Shown: one piece after another, positions 26,820 through 34,810 of the stretch
Layout: each line of letters opens with the position of its first letter
How positions within the stretch are numbered: the first letter of the stretch is position 1
DNA from: Methylotenera mobilis JLW8
GTDB taxonomy: Bacteria; Pseudomonadota; Gammaproteobacteria; Burkholderiales; Methylophilaceae
Length of the DNA stretch: 64,000 nucleotides
Assembly: GCF_000023705.1 (NCBI RefSeq)
Contig: NC_012968.1
Location: 1,364,001 to 1,428,000 of the forward strand
Direction of reading: 5' to 3'
Position numbers and translations under genes: made by a program
The notes under the pieces: generated by a model
What the model was told of the DNA's origin: nothing
What the model saw: only the letters and a program-made list of their open reading frames with translations
Databases searched by the model: none

Positions 26820-28217
26820 TTGAACAGTACCCAACAAATGACAGACATCGTAACAACTGACAGCCCAAGTTTCAGCACATTAGGACTCGCACCCGAGCTT
26901 CTACGTGCATTAACTGAATCTGGTTACACTACCCCAACCCCAATTCAGGCACAGGCAATTCCTGTTGCCTTAGCTGGCGGGGATTTGATGGCAGGTGCAC
27001 AAACAGGCACAGGTAAAACTGCAGCTTTTTCACTGCCCCTGCTACAGAAGTTACTACCGCTAGCCAACAACAGCACTTCTCCTGCTAAGCACCCGGTGCG
27101 CGCGTTGATTTTGACGCCTACACGTGAGCTTGCGATTCAAGTGGAAGAAAGCGTGAAAGCCTATGCCAAGCATACGCAATTGCGCTCTCTGGTGGTTTAT
27201 GGCGGCGTAGATATCAAAACACAGACGCCTCACCTTAAAACCGGGGTAGAAGTATTGGTAGCGACGCCTGGCCGTTTGTTGGATCATATTGAACAAAAAA
27301 CGCTGCAACTCAACCAAGTACAGATGTTAGTGCTTGATGAAGCAGACAGAATGCTAGACATGGGCTTTATGCCTGATTTAAAGAGAATTTTGGCTTTACT
27401 GCCAAAACAGCGTCAGAACTTAATGTTCTCAGCAACATTCTCCAACGAAATTAAAAAGTTAGCAGATGACTTTTTAACAAAACCGCAGTTGATTGAAGTG
27501 GCACGCAGCAATGCTACCAATGACAATGTAACGCAAAAAGTGTATCAAGTTGCACAATCAGACAAAGAGGCTTTGTTAATTCAGCTGTTAAGAGAAGCCG
27601 ATGCAAAACAAGTCATCGTATTCACCAAAACCAAATTAACGGCCAGCCGTTTAAGCCGCAGCCTAGTACGTGAAGGCATTGCCGCAGACGCGATTCATGG
27701 TGATAAAAACCAGCAAGAACGCATTAAAGCGCTGGATGCTTTTAAAGCTGGTACGGTTTCAGCGCTGATCGCAACAGACGTTGCCGCACGTGGTTTAGAT
27801 ATTAGTGAGTTACCAATGGTAATTAACTATGAAATCCCAAGCGCGCCAGAAGACTATGTACACCGTATTGGCCGTACCGGACGTGCCGGTGCGTTAGGTG
27901 TTGCCATCTCATTTGTCAGCGATGATGAAGAAAAATACCTGGTAGAGATTGAAAAGCTAATCAAGCGCCAAATTACTAAAGAAACCGTCACTTTGGACAG
28001 ACCAAGCGCACGTGTACGCAGCCACGCCAGCAGCCATAAAGAGGCAGCAGCACCGGTAGCTAAACGCATGCCAGCTAAGAAGAAAAGCGCAGACCCATGG
28101 TTTGATAAGCCTTATGAGCCAAACGCGCAGCGCGGCAAAAGCACTACCGGCAATAAAGCAGTTATCACTAAGAAAGCCCCTGTTGCGGCCCTGCTTGGTG
28201 GCTTATCCAGAAAATAA
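26820..28217 (+). CDS. Second DEAD-box RNA helicase, RhlE type
   Basis: A 465-residue helicase, paralogue of the gene just upstream. It shows the Q motif (TPTPIQAQAIPVALAGGD), AQTGTGKT, PTRELAIQ, TPGRLLDH, DEAD, SAT, ARGLDIS and HRIGRTGR. The C-terminal tail is shorter, basic and Lys/Ala-rich, without the RGG-like repeats. The first in-frame start is a TTG at 26820 with a weak AAAGA site; an ATG at 26838 has no visible site, so the true start is uncertain by six residues. The 18-base gap from the first helicase implies one transcript. It ends at a strong bidirectional terminator. Confidence 0.94.
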   Translation: MNSTQQMTDIVTTDSPSFSTLGLAPELLRALTESGYTTPTPIQAQAIPVALAGGDLMAGAQTGTGKTAAFSLPLLQKLLPLANNSTSPAKHPVRALILTPTRELAIQVEESVKAYAKHTQLRSLVVYGGVDIKTQTPHLKTGVEVLVATPGRLLDHIEQKTLQLNQVQMLVLDEADRMLDMGFMPDLKRILALLPKQRQNLMFSATFSNEIKKLADDFLTKPQLIEVARSNATNDNVTQKVYQVAQSDKEALLIQLLREADAKQVIVFTKTKLTASRLSRSLVREGIAADAIHGDKNQQERIKALDAFKAGTVSALIATDVAARGLDISELPMVINYEIPSAPEDYVHRIGRTGRAGALGVAISFVSDDEEKYLVEIEKLIKRQITKETVTLDRPSARVRSHASSHKEAAAPVAKRMPAKKKSADPWFDKPYEPNAQRGKSTTGNKAVITKKAPVAALLGGLSRK

Positions 28218-28275
28218 AGTTATCCAACTTTAAGTTGGTAAGTTAACAATACAAATTAAGCAACAAAACATACAA

Positions 28276-28309
28276 AATAATAAAGGGCACATCAGTGCCC
28301 TTTATTATT
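28276..28309. terminator. Bidirectional terminator between helicase and haemoglobin genes
   Basis: Perfect 15-bp stem AATAATAAAGGGCAC (28276-28290) with loop ATCA and its complement to 28309. It serves the converging helicase and truncated haemoglobin genes and touches the stop codon of the latter. Confidence 0.92.
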
Positions 28310-28737
28310 TACTGCCCTTGTTTATTCCGCATAAAGTCAGCAACACCATAAAGCTGATTTGCTAATTTCTTCATTAAGTCATCGTCATACTCCAGTTGAT
28401 GCATCGCTTTAATCATGCAATACATCCATTGGTCGCGCGCAGATTCGCCAATCTCAAAAGGCAAATGCCGTTTACGCAGCATAGGATGGCCATAACGCTC
28501 AATATACAACTGCGGCCCACCTGTCCATCCAGTGAGGAACATAAAGAGCTTCTCGCGCGCCGAGGTTAGGTCTGGCTGATGCATATCACGTAGCGGCTTC
28601 GCCTTAGGGTCGCTATCCATGATGTCGTAAAACGTTTCTACCAACAGGCGTATATTTTGTGTGCCATTTTTCGCACCACCGAGCAGCTCAAAAAATGTAC
28701 GTTTATCGCTGCCCGCTTCTTCTATTTCATTCAACAT
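28309..28737 (-). CDS. Group II truncated haemoglobin (TrHbO type)
   Basis: A 142-residue truncated globin. The segment ERYGHPMLRKRHLPFEIG contains the proximal haem-ligand His91 in the RHLPF context, and Trp104 in ARDQW is the TrpG8 that marks group II. FFELLGG at the start is the usual helix A/B stretch. Group II globins bind oxygen and handle NO or reactive oxygen. An upstream start would add 13 residues without likeness; the ATG at 28737 is chosen to match the family. It lies downstream of purT in the same direction, 119 bases away. Confidence 0.94.
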   Translation of the reverse strand: MLNEIEEAGSDKRTFFELLGGAKNGTQNIRLLVETFYDIMDSDPKAKPLRDMHQPDLTSAREKLFMFLTGWTGGPQLYIERYGHPMLRKRHLPFEIGESARDQWMYCMIKAMHQLEYDDDLMKKLANQLYGVADFMRNKQGQ

Positions 28738-28856
28738 TATCTTAAAACCTTGATTGCCGCTTGCCAACAGTCTCAATCATCAAAACTAAGGCAATGGACG
28801 CAGCACTTAATTGCATATTTACTCAAATACTTACCGTGATTACGGATTGACTGGGA

Positions 28857-30056
28857 TTACAAATCGACCGGAGTTACTAAGCTGGCAGCGAGCTTTGCGC
28901 TGGCTCTGGCTTCATCAACATCTTTGCCTGTGGCTAATGCCACGCCCATACGTCTTTTAGTGAATGACTCTGGTTTACCGAACAAGCGGACATCTGCATT
29001 CGTCACAGCCAAAGCTTTTTCTACGCCTTCAAACGCCAATCGCTTGGTATTATGGCCGCCGTAAATCACTGCGCTCGCACCAGCTTCACGCAAACTCACA
29101 TCTACTGGCAAGCCCAAAATCGCACGTGCATGTAAATCAAATTCACTAAAACGCTGCGTCGCCATGGTCACCATGCCAGTGTCGTGCGGGCGTGGGCTTA
29201 CTTCACTAAACCACACTTGATCACCCTTCACAAACAGCTCCACACCAAACAAGCCCAAACCACCTAGGCTATCGGTCACGGCTTTGGCGATGCGCTTAGA
29301 CTCCTCTAGCGCTTTGCTTGCCATCGCTTGCGGCTGCCAGCTCTCGACATAGTCACCTTTTTCCTGCTTATGCCCAATTGGGTCACAGAAATAGGTACTA
29401 ATCTCACCTTGCGCATCTTTAGCACGTATTGTTAATAAGGTAATTTCGTAATCAAAATCAATCTGACCCTCAACAATCACCACACCTTGATTAACGCGAC
29501 CAGCCGATGCTGCATAACTCCACGCGGTAGATACCTCACTCGCTTGGGTAATGCGTGACTGCCCTTTACCTGAGGATGACATGGTCGGTTTAATAAAGCA
29601 CGGATAGCCAATGCCACCATCAATAGCAGCTTGAAGTTCAGCTTCACTTCTAGCAAATGCATACGGTGAGGTTGGCAGGTTAAGTTCTTCAGCGGCAAGT
29701 CGGCGAATCCCCTCACGGTTCATCGTCAGCTGCACTGCTTTAACAGTAGGAATGACGGTTGCAATTCCGGATTTTTCAATATTGGCAAGCGTTGCTGTGT
29801 TTAAGGCCTCAATTTCAGGCACGATTAAATGCGGTTGCTCAAGCGCGATGAGCTGACGCAATACATGATCATCGGTCATATCGATCACATGCGCGCGATG
29901 CGCAACCTGATGGCCAGGCGCATTTTCGTAGCGGTCAACCGCAATCACTTCTACACCTAAGCGCTGCAAAGCGATAATCACTTCTTTGCCAAGCTCGCCG
30001 CTACCCAAGAGCATGACACGGGTTGCATTAGGACTTAAAGGGGTACCGATTCGCAT
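28857..30056 (-). CDS. purT: Formate-dependent phosphoribosylglycinamide formyltransferase PurT
   Basis: A 399-residue ATP-grasp enzyme. It makes formyl-GAR in purine synthesis from formate, ATP and GAR, in place of the folate-dependent PurN. The N-terminal [23 protein letters not shown], the ATP-grasp lid with [12 protein letters not shown], the metal-binding VELFV and [13 protein letters not shown] stretches and the C-terminal domain are all clear. Length is normal. Use of formate suits a C1-metabolising organism, but PurT is widespread. It may be co-transcribed with the globin gene. Confidence 0.98.
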   Translation of the reverse strand: MRIGTPLSPNATRVMLLGSGELGKEVIIALQRLGVEVIAVDRYENAPGHQVAHRAHVIDMTDDHVLRQLIALEQPHLIVPEIEALNTATLANIEKSGIATVIPTVKAVQLTMNREGIRRLAAEELNLPTSPYAFARSEAELQAAIDGGIGYPCFIKPTMSSSGKGQSRITQASEVSTAWSYAASAGRVNQGVVIVEGQIDFDYEITLLTIRAKDAQGEISTYFCDPIGHKQEKGDYVESWQPQAMASKALEESKRIAKAVTDSLGGLGLFGVELFVKGDQVWFSEVSPRPHDTGMVTMATQRFSEFDLHARAILGLPVDVSLREAGASAVIYGGHNTKRLAFEGVEKALAVTNADVRLFGKPESFTKRRMGVALATGKDVDEARASAKLAASLVTPVDL

Positions 30057-30297
30057 AGGGATTCTTTCGTTTGACGATTACTAGAATCATACCACGCAGC
30101 TATTTTTAAGAAAATTGAAGATGTAGGTTAATTCACAAGAAAATCAGAAATGGAGGCTAATCAAAAATAGAAGAAAACTTTTATAGTGAAGCAACAGGCC
30201 GTGCAGTAATGCTCACACGTTTGAATACATGTGTCCAAATGCAGCGTGTCTTGATCACACTAAACTTTGACGACCAAGACGTTGAGCATAGGCTAGA

Positions 30298-31713
30298 TTA
30301 GGCTTTGATTTGATGCTTATCCATGCGGTAACGCATTGTCATGCGCGTGATGCCAAGCTTACGCGCAGCTTCAGACACATTAAACTTCGTTTCTGTTAAC
30401 ACCTGTAACAGTATCGCTCGCTCCGCAGAATCTAAAGCAGATTGATGCGAGTCCAAAGACATGAGCGGAACTGATTCAACAGGACGCATATTGGGTAAGG
30501 CCAAGTCGGCATCGGTTAACTCGCCGTTATGGCAAAGCAGCATAGCGCGTGTCACCTGATGCTTAAGTTCGCGCACATTGCCAGGCCACCTGTAGGACTG
30601 CACAGCGCTAATTGCCTCTCGCGTAAAATGCGGGCTGTTCAAGCCATAGCGCCGCGCCGTTTGCGCCGCAAAATGCTGGGCGAGTAACATCACATCCTGA
30701 CCACGATCACGCAATGGCGGCATAGATATGCTCATCATATTGAGTCGATAGTACAAATCCTGTCTAAAACGACCACTCTGCGACATTTCATGCAGGTTGC
30801 GATTGGTCGCAGCGACAAATCTAGCAGGCACAGCACGTTCTTTAGTCGACCCAATACGCCGAACCACACGACGCTCAAGTACATTAAGTAATTTGGCTTG
30901 CAGGGCTAATGGCAACTCCCCAATTTCATCCAAAAATAAAGTGCCGTCTTCAGCCGCTTCTATCAATCCGGGTCTTGCACCTACTGCACCAGTAAACGCG
31001 CCCTTTTCATGCCCAAACAGCTCACTTTCCATCAACTCTGCAGGTAGCGATGCACAATCAACCTGTACGAACGGCTTTTCATTATTGGCGCATGATAAAT
31101 GCAATAAACGCGCCGCCACATCTTTACCAGTACCGGTTTCACCACCAATCAGCACCGTTGGCGGCACACTATCATTTGAAACCAACTGTGCAATGCGCGT
31201 AATCTGCATTTTTACATTCTGCATGGCAGGGCTATCACCCAATAGCTCAACGCCCTCTGATGCATGCGCATTGCGCTGACGTGAGTAATCTAAACTCTTA
31301 CTTTGCTTCGCCGCATTTTCAGCTTTTTGAATCGACAACAGCAGCTCTTCTAAATCTATCGGCTTTTTAAGATAATCCATCGCCCCCTGTTTCATGGCGT
31401 TGACTGCATCGCTAATTTCACCATGCGCAGTCATCACAATCACCACGGCACCTTTAGCCACAAATTCAGATAGCAGATCGAGGCCATTACCATCAGGCAA
31501 ACGCATATCAAGCAAAACAACATCCGGGGTAAATTGCCTGACGATATCACGGGCACCCTGCAAACTTTCTACGTGCGCACATTCATAGCCTGACTTTTGC
31601 AAACGACGCACCACTGCGCGCGCAAACAATGCTTCGTCTTCAACAATCAGTATGTTTGATTGCTGTTTCCCTAGTATTAATTTTTCGTTGGTATTAAGGT
31701 GCGCTAGTTGCAA
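30298..31713 (-). CDS. Orphan NtrC-family sigma-54-dependent response regulator
   Basis: A 471-residue two-component activator. The receiver domain (about 18-135) has phospho-acceptor Asp69 in VVLLDMRLPDG. The AAA+ domain (about 155-395) has the P-loop GETGTGKD and the sigma-54 contact loop GAFTGA. The C-terminal Fis-type HTH (NVSEAARKLGITRMTMRYRMDKH) binds DNA. The start is a TTG at 31713 with AGGAG 6 bases upstream. No histidine kinase gene is adjacent. It is divergent from a TonB receptor gene whose upstream region contains three dyads and a -24/-12 promoter; I infer that it is the activator of that gene. Confidence 0.94.
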   Translation of the reverse strand: MQLAHLNTNEKLILGKQQSNILIVEDEALFARAVVRRLQKSGYECAHVESLQGARDIVRQFTPDVVLLDMRLPDGNGLDLLSEFVAKGAVVIVMTAHGEISDAVNAMKQGAMDYLKKPIDLEELLLSIQKAENAAKQSKSLDYSRQRNAHASEGVELLGDSPAMQNVKMQITRIAQLVSNDSVPPTVLIGGETGTGKDVAARLLHLSCANNEKPFVQVDCASLPAELMESELFGHEKGAFTGAVGARPGLIEAAEDGTLFLDEIGELPLALQAKLLNVLERRVVRRIGSTKERAVPARFVAATNRNLHEMSQSGRFRQDLYYRLNMMSISMPPLRDRGQDVMLLAQHFAAQTARRYGLNSPHFTREAISAVQSYRWPGNVRELKHQVTRAMLLCHNGELTDADLALPNMRPVESVPLMSLDSHQSALDSAERAILLQVLTETKFNVSEAARKLGITRMTMRYRMDKHQIKA

Positions 31714-31946
31714 TGCTTACTCCTGAAATGCATGTGTTAGGTTTACGTATAGCGATAACGTTAGCAAAAAACATTCCAAACAGTTTTATTCTGAAATCCA
31801 ATTAAAAATTAACCAAACGACACTACGCTAAACAGCAATAAAACAACTGCGTTAAATGCCTATCCACCATGCCTGAGGCTAGCAAACATTGAAAATGTGT
31901 AGGTTATTTTCATGACATGATTTATTCATCACATCATGACATATTC

Positions 31947-32022
31947 AACCAAAATATGGTTCATTACAACCAAATTTTGGTTACAAACAACCAATTAATG
32001 GTTAATAACAACCAACCAACCA
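31947..32022. promoter_or_regulatory. Array of AACCA-N5-TGGTT dyads at 21-bp spacing (predicted enhancer)
   Basis: Three 15-bp dyads AACCA-N5-TGGTT start at 31947, 31968 and 31989, that is exactly 21 bases apart (two helical turns). Each is preceded by C. A fourth left half-site begins at 32010, again 21 bases on, and runs into overlapping AACCA copies to 32022. The layout is that of upstream sites for an NtrC-type activator, and such a gene lies next door. Confidence 0.8.
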
Positions 32023-32112
32023 TAATCAATAGCAAACATCACAATATAAAATATTTAATATATTTTATAAAATTCATATAGTTAGGTAGAAATTTCAACC
32101 AAATTAGCAACA

Positions 32113-32128
32113 TGGAATATTTATTGCA
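32113..32128 (+). promoter_or_regulatory. Predicted sigma-54 (-24/-12) promoter of the TonB receptor gene
   Basis: TGGAATATTTATTGCA carries the GG and GC pairs 12 bases apart, the spacing required by sigma-54, with TTGCA matching the -12 element in full and TGG matching the -24 element. The -24 side lacks the CACG part of the consensus. The predicted dyads lie about 140-190 bases upstream of the expected start. Confidence 0.55.
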
Positions 32129-32188
32129 TTAATTTTAAATAATTATCCACAAGACGATAAGTTAGATTTTTTATTGAGAGTAGCAAAA

Positions 32189-34609
32189 ATGAAGAAACCA
32201 GTAATGAAACTGAGCGCTGCTGCGGTAATGTTCGCGTTTGCAAACACATCAGCATTGGCAGAAGATACAGCAATCAACCTAAAAAAAGTTGAGGTATACG
32301 GAACAACACCACTACCTGGTATTGGGTTGCCGTTAAATAGAGTGCCAGCCAATATACAAATGGCATCACCAAAAGAAATCAAGAATCAATCTGGCGTCTC
32401 AATTGCAGATTACATGACAAACAATATGCAAGGCGTGACCGTATCTGATATGTCAGGTAACCCATGGCAACCAGAAATTAACTTCCGCGGTTACTCAGCA
32501 TCATCACTACTAGGCAACGCGCAGGGTTTATCTACCTATGTAGATGGCGTGCGTGTTAATGAGCCATTTGGTGACGTGACACTTTGGGACAAAATTCCAA
32601 GTTTTGCCATCGACAATATGCAGATGGTGCCTGGCTCTAACCCTTTATTCGGCTTAAACACCTTAGGTGGCGCAATTGTAGTCCACACTAAGAGCGGGCG
32701 TAACAACCAAGGCATGGCCTTGGAGTACGAAGCTGGCTCATGGGGGCGTCAACGTGCATTAATTGAAGCTGGTGGCGTATCAAAAGATGGCTCTACTGAC
32801 TACATGCTAGGCTATCAACATACAACGGAGGATGGCTGGAGAAAACAATCACCTTCTCATCTGAATCAGTTATTTGGTAAATTCGGCTGGCAAAATGAAA
32901 CTAGTAAATTAGACCTCACCTATATTGGTACAGATAATAGCCTGATTGGTAATGGTTTCGCACCTGAAAACTTATTAAGCGGCGACCGTGATCAGATTCA
33001 CACGCGCCCAGACTTAACCAACAACTACTCACACTTCTTGGCGCTGAACGGGTCACATTGGATCAATGAAGACACAATGTTCTCTGGTAACGTTTATTAC
33101 AGAAAATCTAATCGCCATACAAAAAATGGTGACTTATGGGAAGGTGAATCTGATAGCAGTGGCACCATTGGCAGTTTTGTAGGTCAGTTTGACGCCGATG
33201 AAGAATATACTGGTTCAGTACTGAATCGCAGTAAAACCACACAAGATACCTATGGTGCAACTGGCCAAGTAACATTTGACCAAGACTGGATGGGCAAGAA
33301 AAATCAATTTGTGATTGGTGCTGGTTATGACTACACCTTAATGCGATTTAAGCAATCAGCGCTTATCAATGTTTACAGCGCAGGTGACAATGAAGTGTTT
33401 GACGCTAGTCGCGCCCCAATTTTCAACAGTCCAGCTTATAACTCTACTGATGAGTTTGGTGTATTACCTAACACTCAAACCACAGGCCTTACTGGCAAAC
33501 AATATACTGCTCGCTTATTTGCCACAGATACTTTATCCCTCAACGATAAATGGCATTTAACCGGTGGTGCAAGCTGGAACTTCACTCGTGTTGACAACGT
33601 GGACACATTAAGAGGCGACCGTTCAACGACCAACCCAAACAGTTTAACGGCAAGAGATAGTTATACACGTTTAAATCCAAGCGTTGGCCTGACTCACACG
33701 CCTAACGACAATTTAACGTTCTACACCTCTTATAGCGAATCTAGCCGTGCGCCAACGGCAATTGAACTTGGCTGTTCTAACCCTGCAGCACCATGCTTAC
33801 TCCCATCAGCAATGGCGGATGACCCTCCTCTAAACCAAGTGGTTGCAAAAACTTATGAGTTTGGTGGCCGCGGCTTGCTTACTGAGAACATTCGTTGGAA
33901 TGCAGGCGTTTATCAAGCTGTTAACCATGATGATATTCAATTTACTGCAGCCGGCTCAGTGAATGGTGCTGGCTACTATAAAAACGTAGGCAGAACCAAA
34001 CGCCAAGGCATAGATATGGGCCTAGCAGGGGATGCCGACAAATTCAAATGGAGCGCTTCATATAGCTATGTACGTGCCACTTACGACTCCGATGTATCGT
34101 TTGTCAGTCCATCAAACTCATCACAAGACGCTGATCACGTAATTAACGCAAAACCAGGCGATCGTATTCCGTCTATTCCAGCGCATCAGTTAAAACTGCG
34201 CGGTCAATATACTGTAACGCCAGCATGGACTGTTGGCACTAGCGTGATTGGCTTCTCTAATGCCTATGTTTGGGGTAATGAAAATAATCAGCACCAAGCC
34301 AATAGCGCTACTTGTGTTGCAGATAACCAAGAGTGCGCTACAGGCAACGGTAAAGTTAGCGGCTATTTCATTGTTAACTTAGATACGCAATACAACATTG
34401 GCAATGGTTGGAAAGCGTTTGCTAAAGCCACTAACATTTTTGACCGTGAATACAATGTGAGCGGCCGTTTAGCTGAAACAATGTTTGCCGCTGACGGTAC
34501 ATATGGCACCGAGTCAAAACAACTTGGTCTATTGCCAGGTGCACCTCGTGCAGCCTGGATTGGTGCCCGTTATGAATTTGGCGGCCCAAAAACCTCTGCA
34601 AACAAATAA
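32189..34609 (+). CDS. TonB-dependent outer-membrane receptor
   Basis: An 806-residue outer-membrane transporter. A signal peptide (1-24, cut after SALA) precedes a KKVEVYGTT-type TonB-box region, a plug domain (about 40-165, with NFRGYSASSLLGNAQGLSTY and TLGGAIVVHTK) and a 22-strand barrel ending in ARYEF plus nine extra residues. The substrate is unknown; no siderophore or cobalamin gene is near. An upstream in-frame TTG would add five residues, but the ATG at 32189 gives a proper signal peptide and has GAGAG upstream. Control by the divergent NtrC-type regulator is inferred. It ends at a very strong terminator. Confidence 0.95.
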   Translation: MKKPVMKLSAAAVMFAFANTSALAEDTAINLKKVEVYGTTPLPGIGLPLNRVPANIQMASPKEIKNQSGVSIADYMTNNMQGVTVSDMSGNPWQPEINFRGYSASSLLGNAQGLSTYVDGVRVNEPFGDVTLWDKIPSFAIDNMQMVPGSNPLFGLNTLGGAIVVHTKSGRNNQGMALEYEAGSWGRQRALIEAGGVSKDGSTDYMLGYQHTTEDGWRKQSPSHLNQLFGKFGWQNETSKLDLTYIGTDNSLIGNGFAPENLLSGDRDQIHTRPDLTNNYSHFLALNGSHWINEDTMFSGNVYYRKSNRHTKNGDLWEGESDSSGTIGSFVGQFDADEEYTGSVLNRSKTTQDTYGATGQVTFDQDWMGKKNQFVIGAGYDYTLMRFKQSALINVYSAGDNEVFDASRAPIFNSPAYNSTDEFGVLPNTQTTGLTGKQYTARLFATDTLSLNDKWHLTGGASWNFTRVDNVDTLRGDRSTTNPNSLTARDSYTRLNPSVGLTHTPNDNLTFYTSYSESSRAPTAIELGCSNPAAPCLLPSAMADDPPLNQVVAKTYEFGGRGLLTENIRWNAGVYQAVNHDDIQFTAAGSVNGAGYYKNVGRTKRQGIDMGLAGDADKFKWSASYSYVRATYDSDVSFVSPSNSSQDADHVINAKPGDRIPSIPAHQLKLRGQYTVTPAWTVGTSVIGFSNAYVWGNENNQHQANSATCVADNQECATGNGKVSGYFIVNLDTQYNIGNGWKAFAKATNIFDREYNVSGRLAETMFAADGTYGTESKQLGLLPGAPRAAWIGARYEFGGPKTSANK

Positions 34610-34658
34610 GCGGCATAAGCAAATAAGCCGCAAAGGTCATTGATTGAATGACCACTTC

Positions 34659-34694
34659 AAAAAGGGGTGACAGCATGCTGTCACCCCTTTTTTT
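34659..34694 (+). terminator. Strong intrinsic terminator after the TonB receptor
   Basis: Perfect palindrome with arms AAAGGGGTGACAG and CTGTCACCCCTTT around CATG (34661-34690), followed by more T. It can act in both directions, but the minus-strand gene to the right starts its transcript elsewhere and ends 120 bases away. Confidence 0.93.
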
Positions 34695-34810
34695 ATCCAC
34701 CTGTTTTTATATCCACACGAACTTCATATCCACTTACGTTTATACACGCGCGATGAAATCGCGTATACATTAAGAGACCATCTGGCCGACTACACCCTTA
34801 GCCTTTACCG

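Larger units (their letters stand above)
31714..32188. other. Control region between the NtrC-type regulator and the TonB receptor
   Basis: A 475-base gap without a credible gene. It contains an imperfect 12-bp inverted repeat (31910-31921 and 31928-31939, two mismatches), the dyad array at 31947-32022, an A/T-only 10-bp inverted repeat TATAAAATAT/ATATTTTATA (32045-32069) that could help DNA bending, a lone AACCA at 32097-32101 and a -24/-12 promoter at 32113-32128. Confidence 0.75.

Noticed and set aside
34680-34770. Repeated TATCCAC words and a CGCGAT-GAA-ATCGCG hairpin after the TonB receptor terminator
   Set aside because: The word repeats are short and irregular, and the hairpin is only 6 bp with no T-run; I see no role that can be supported.
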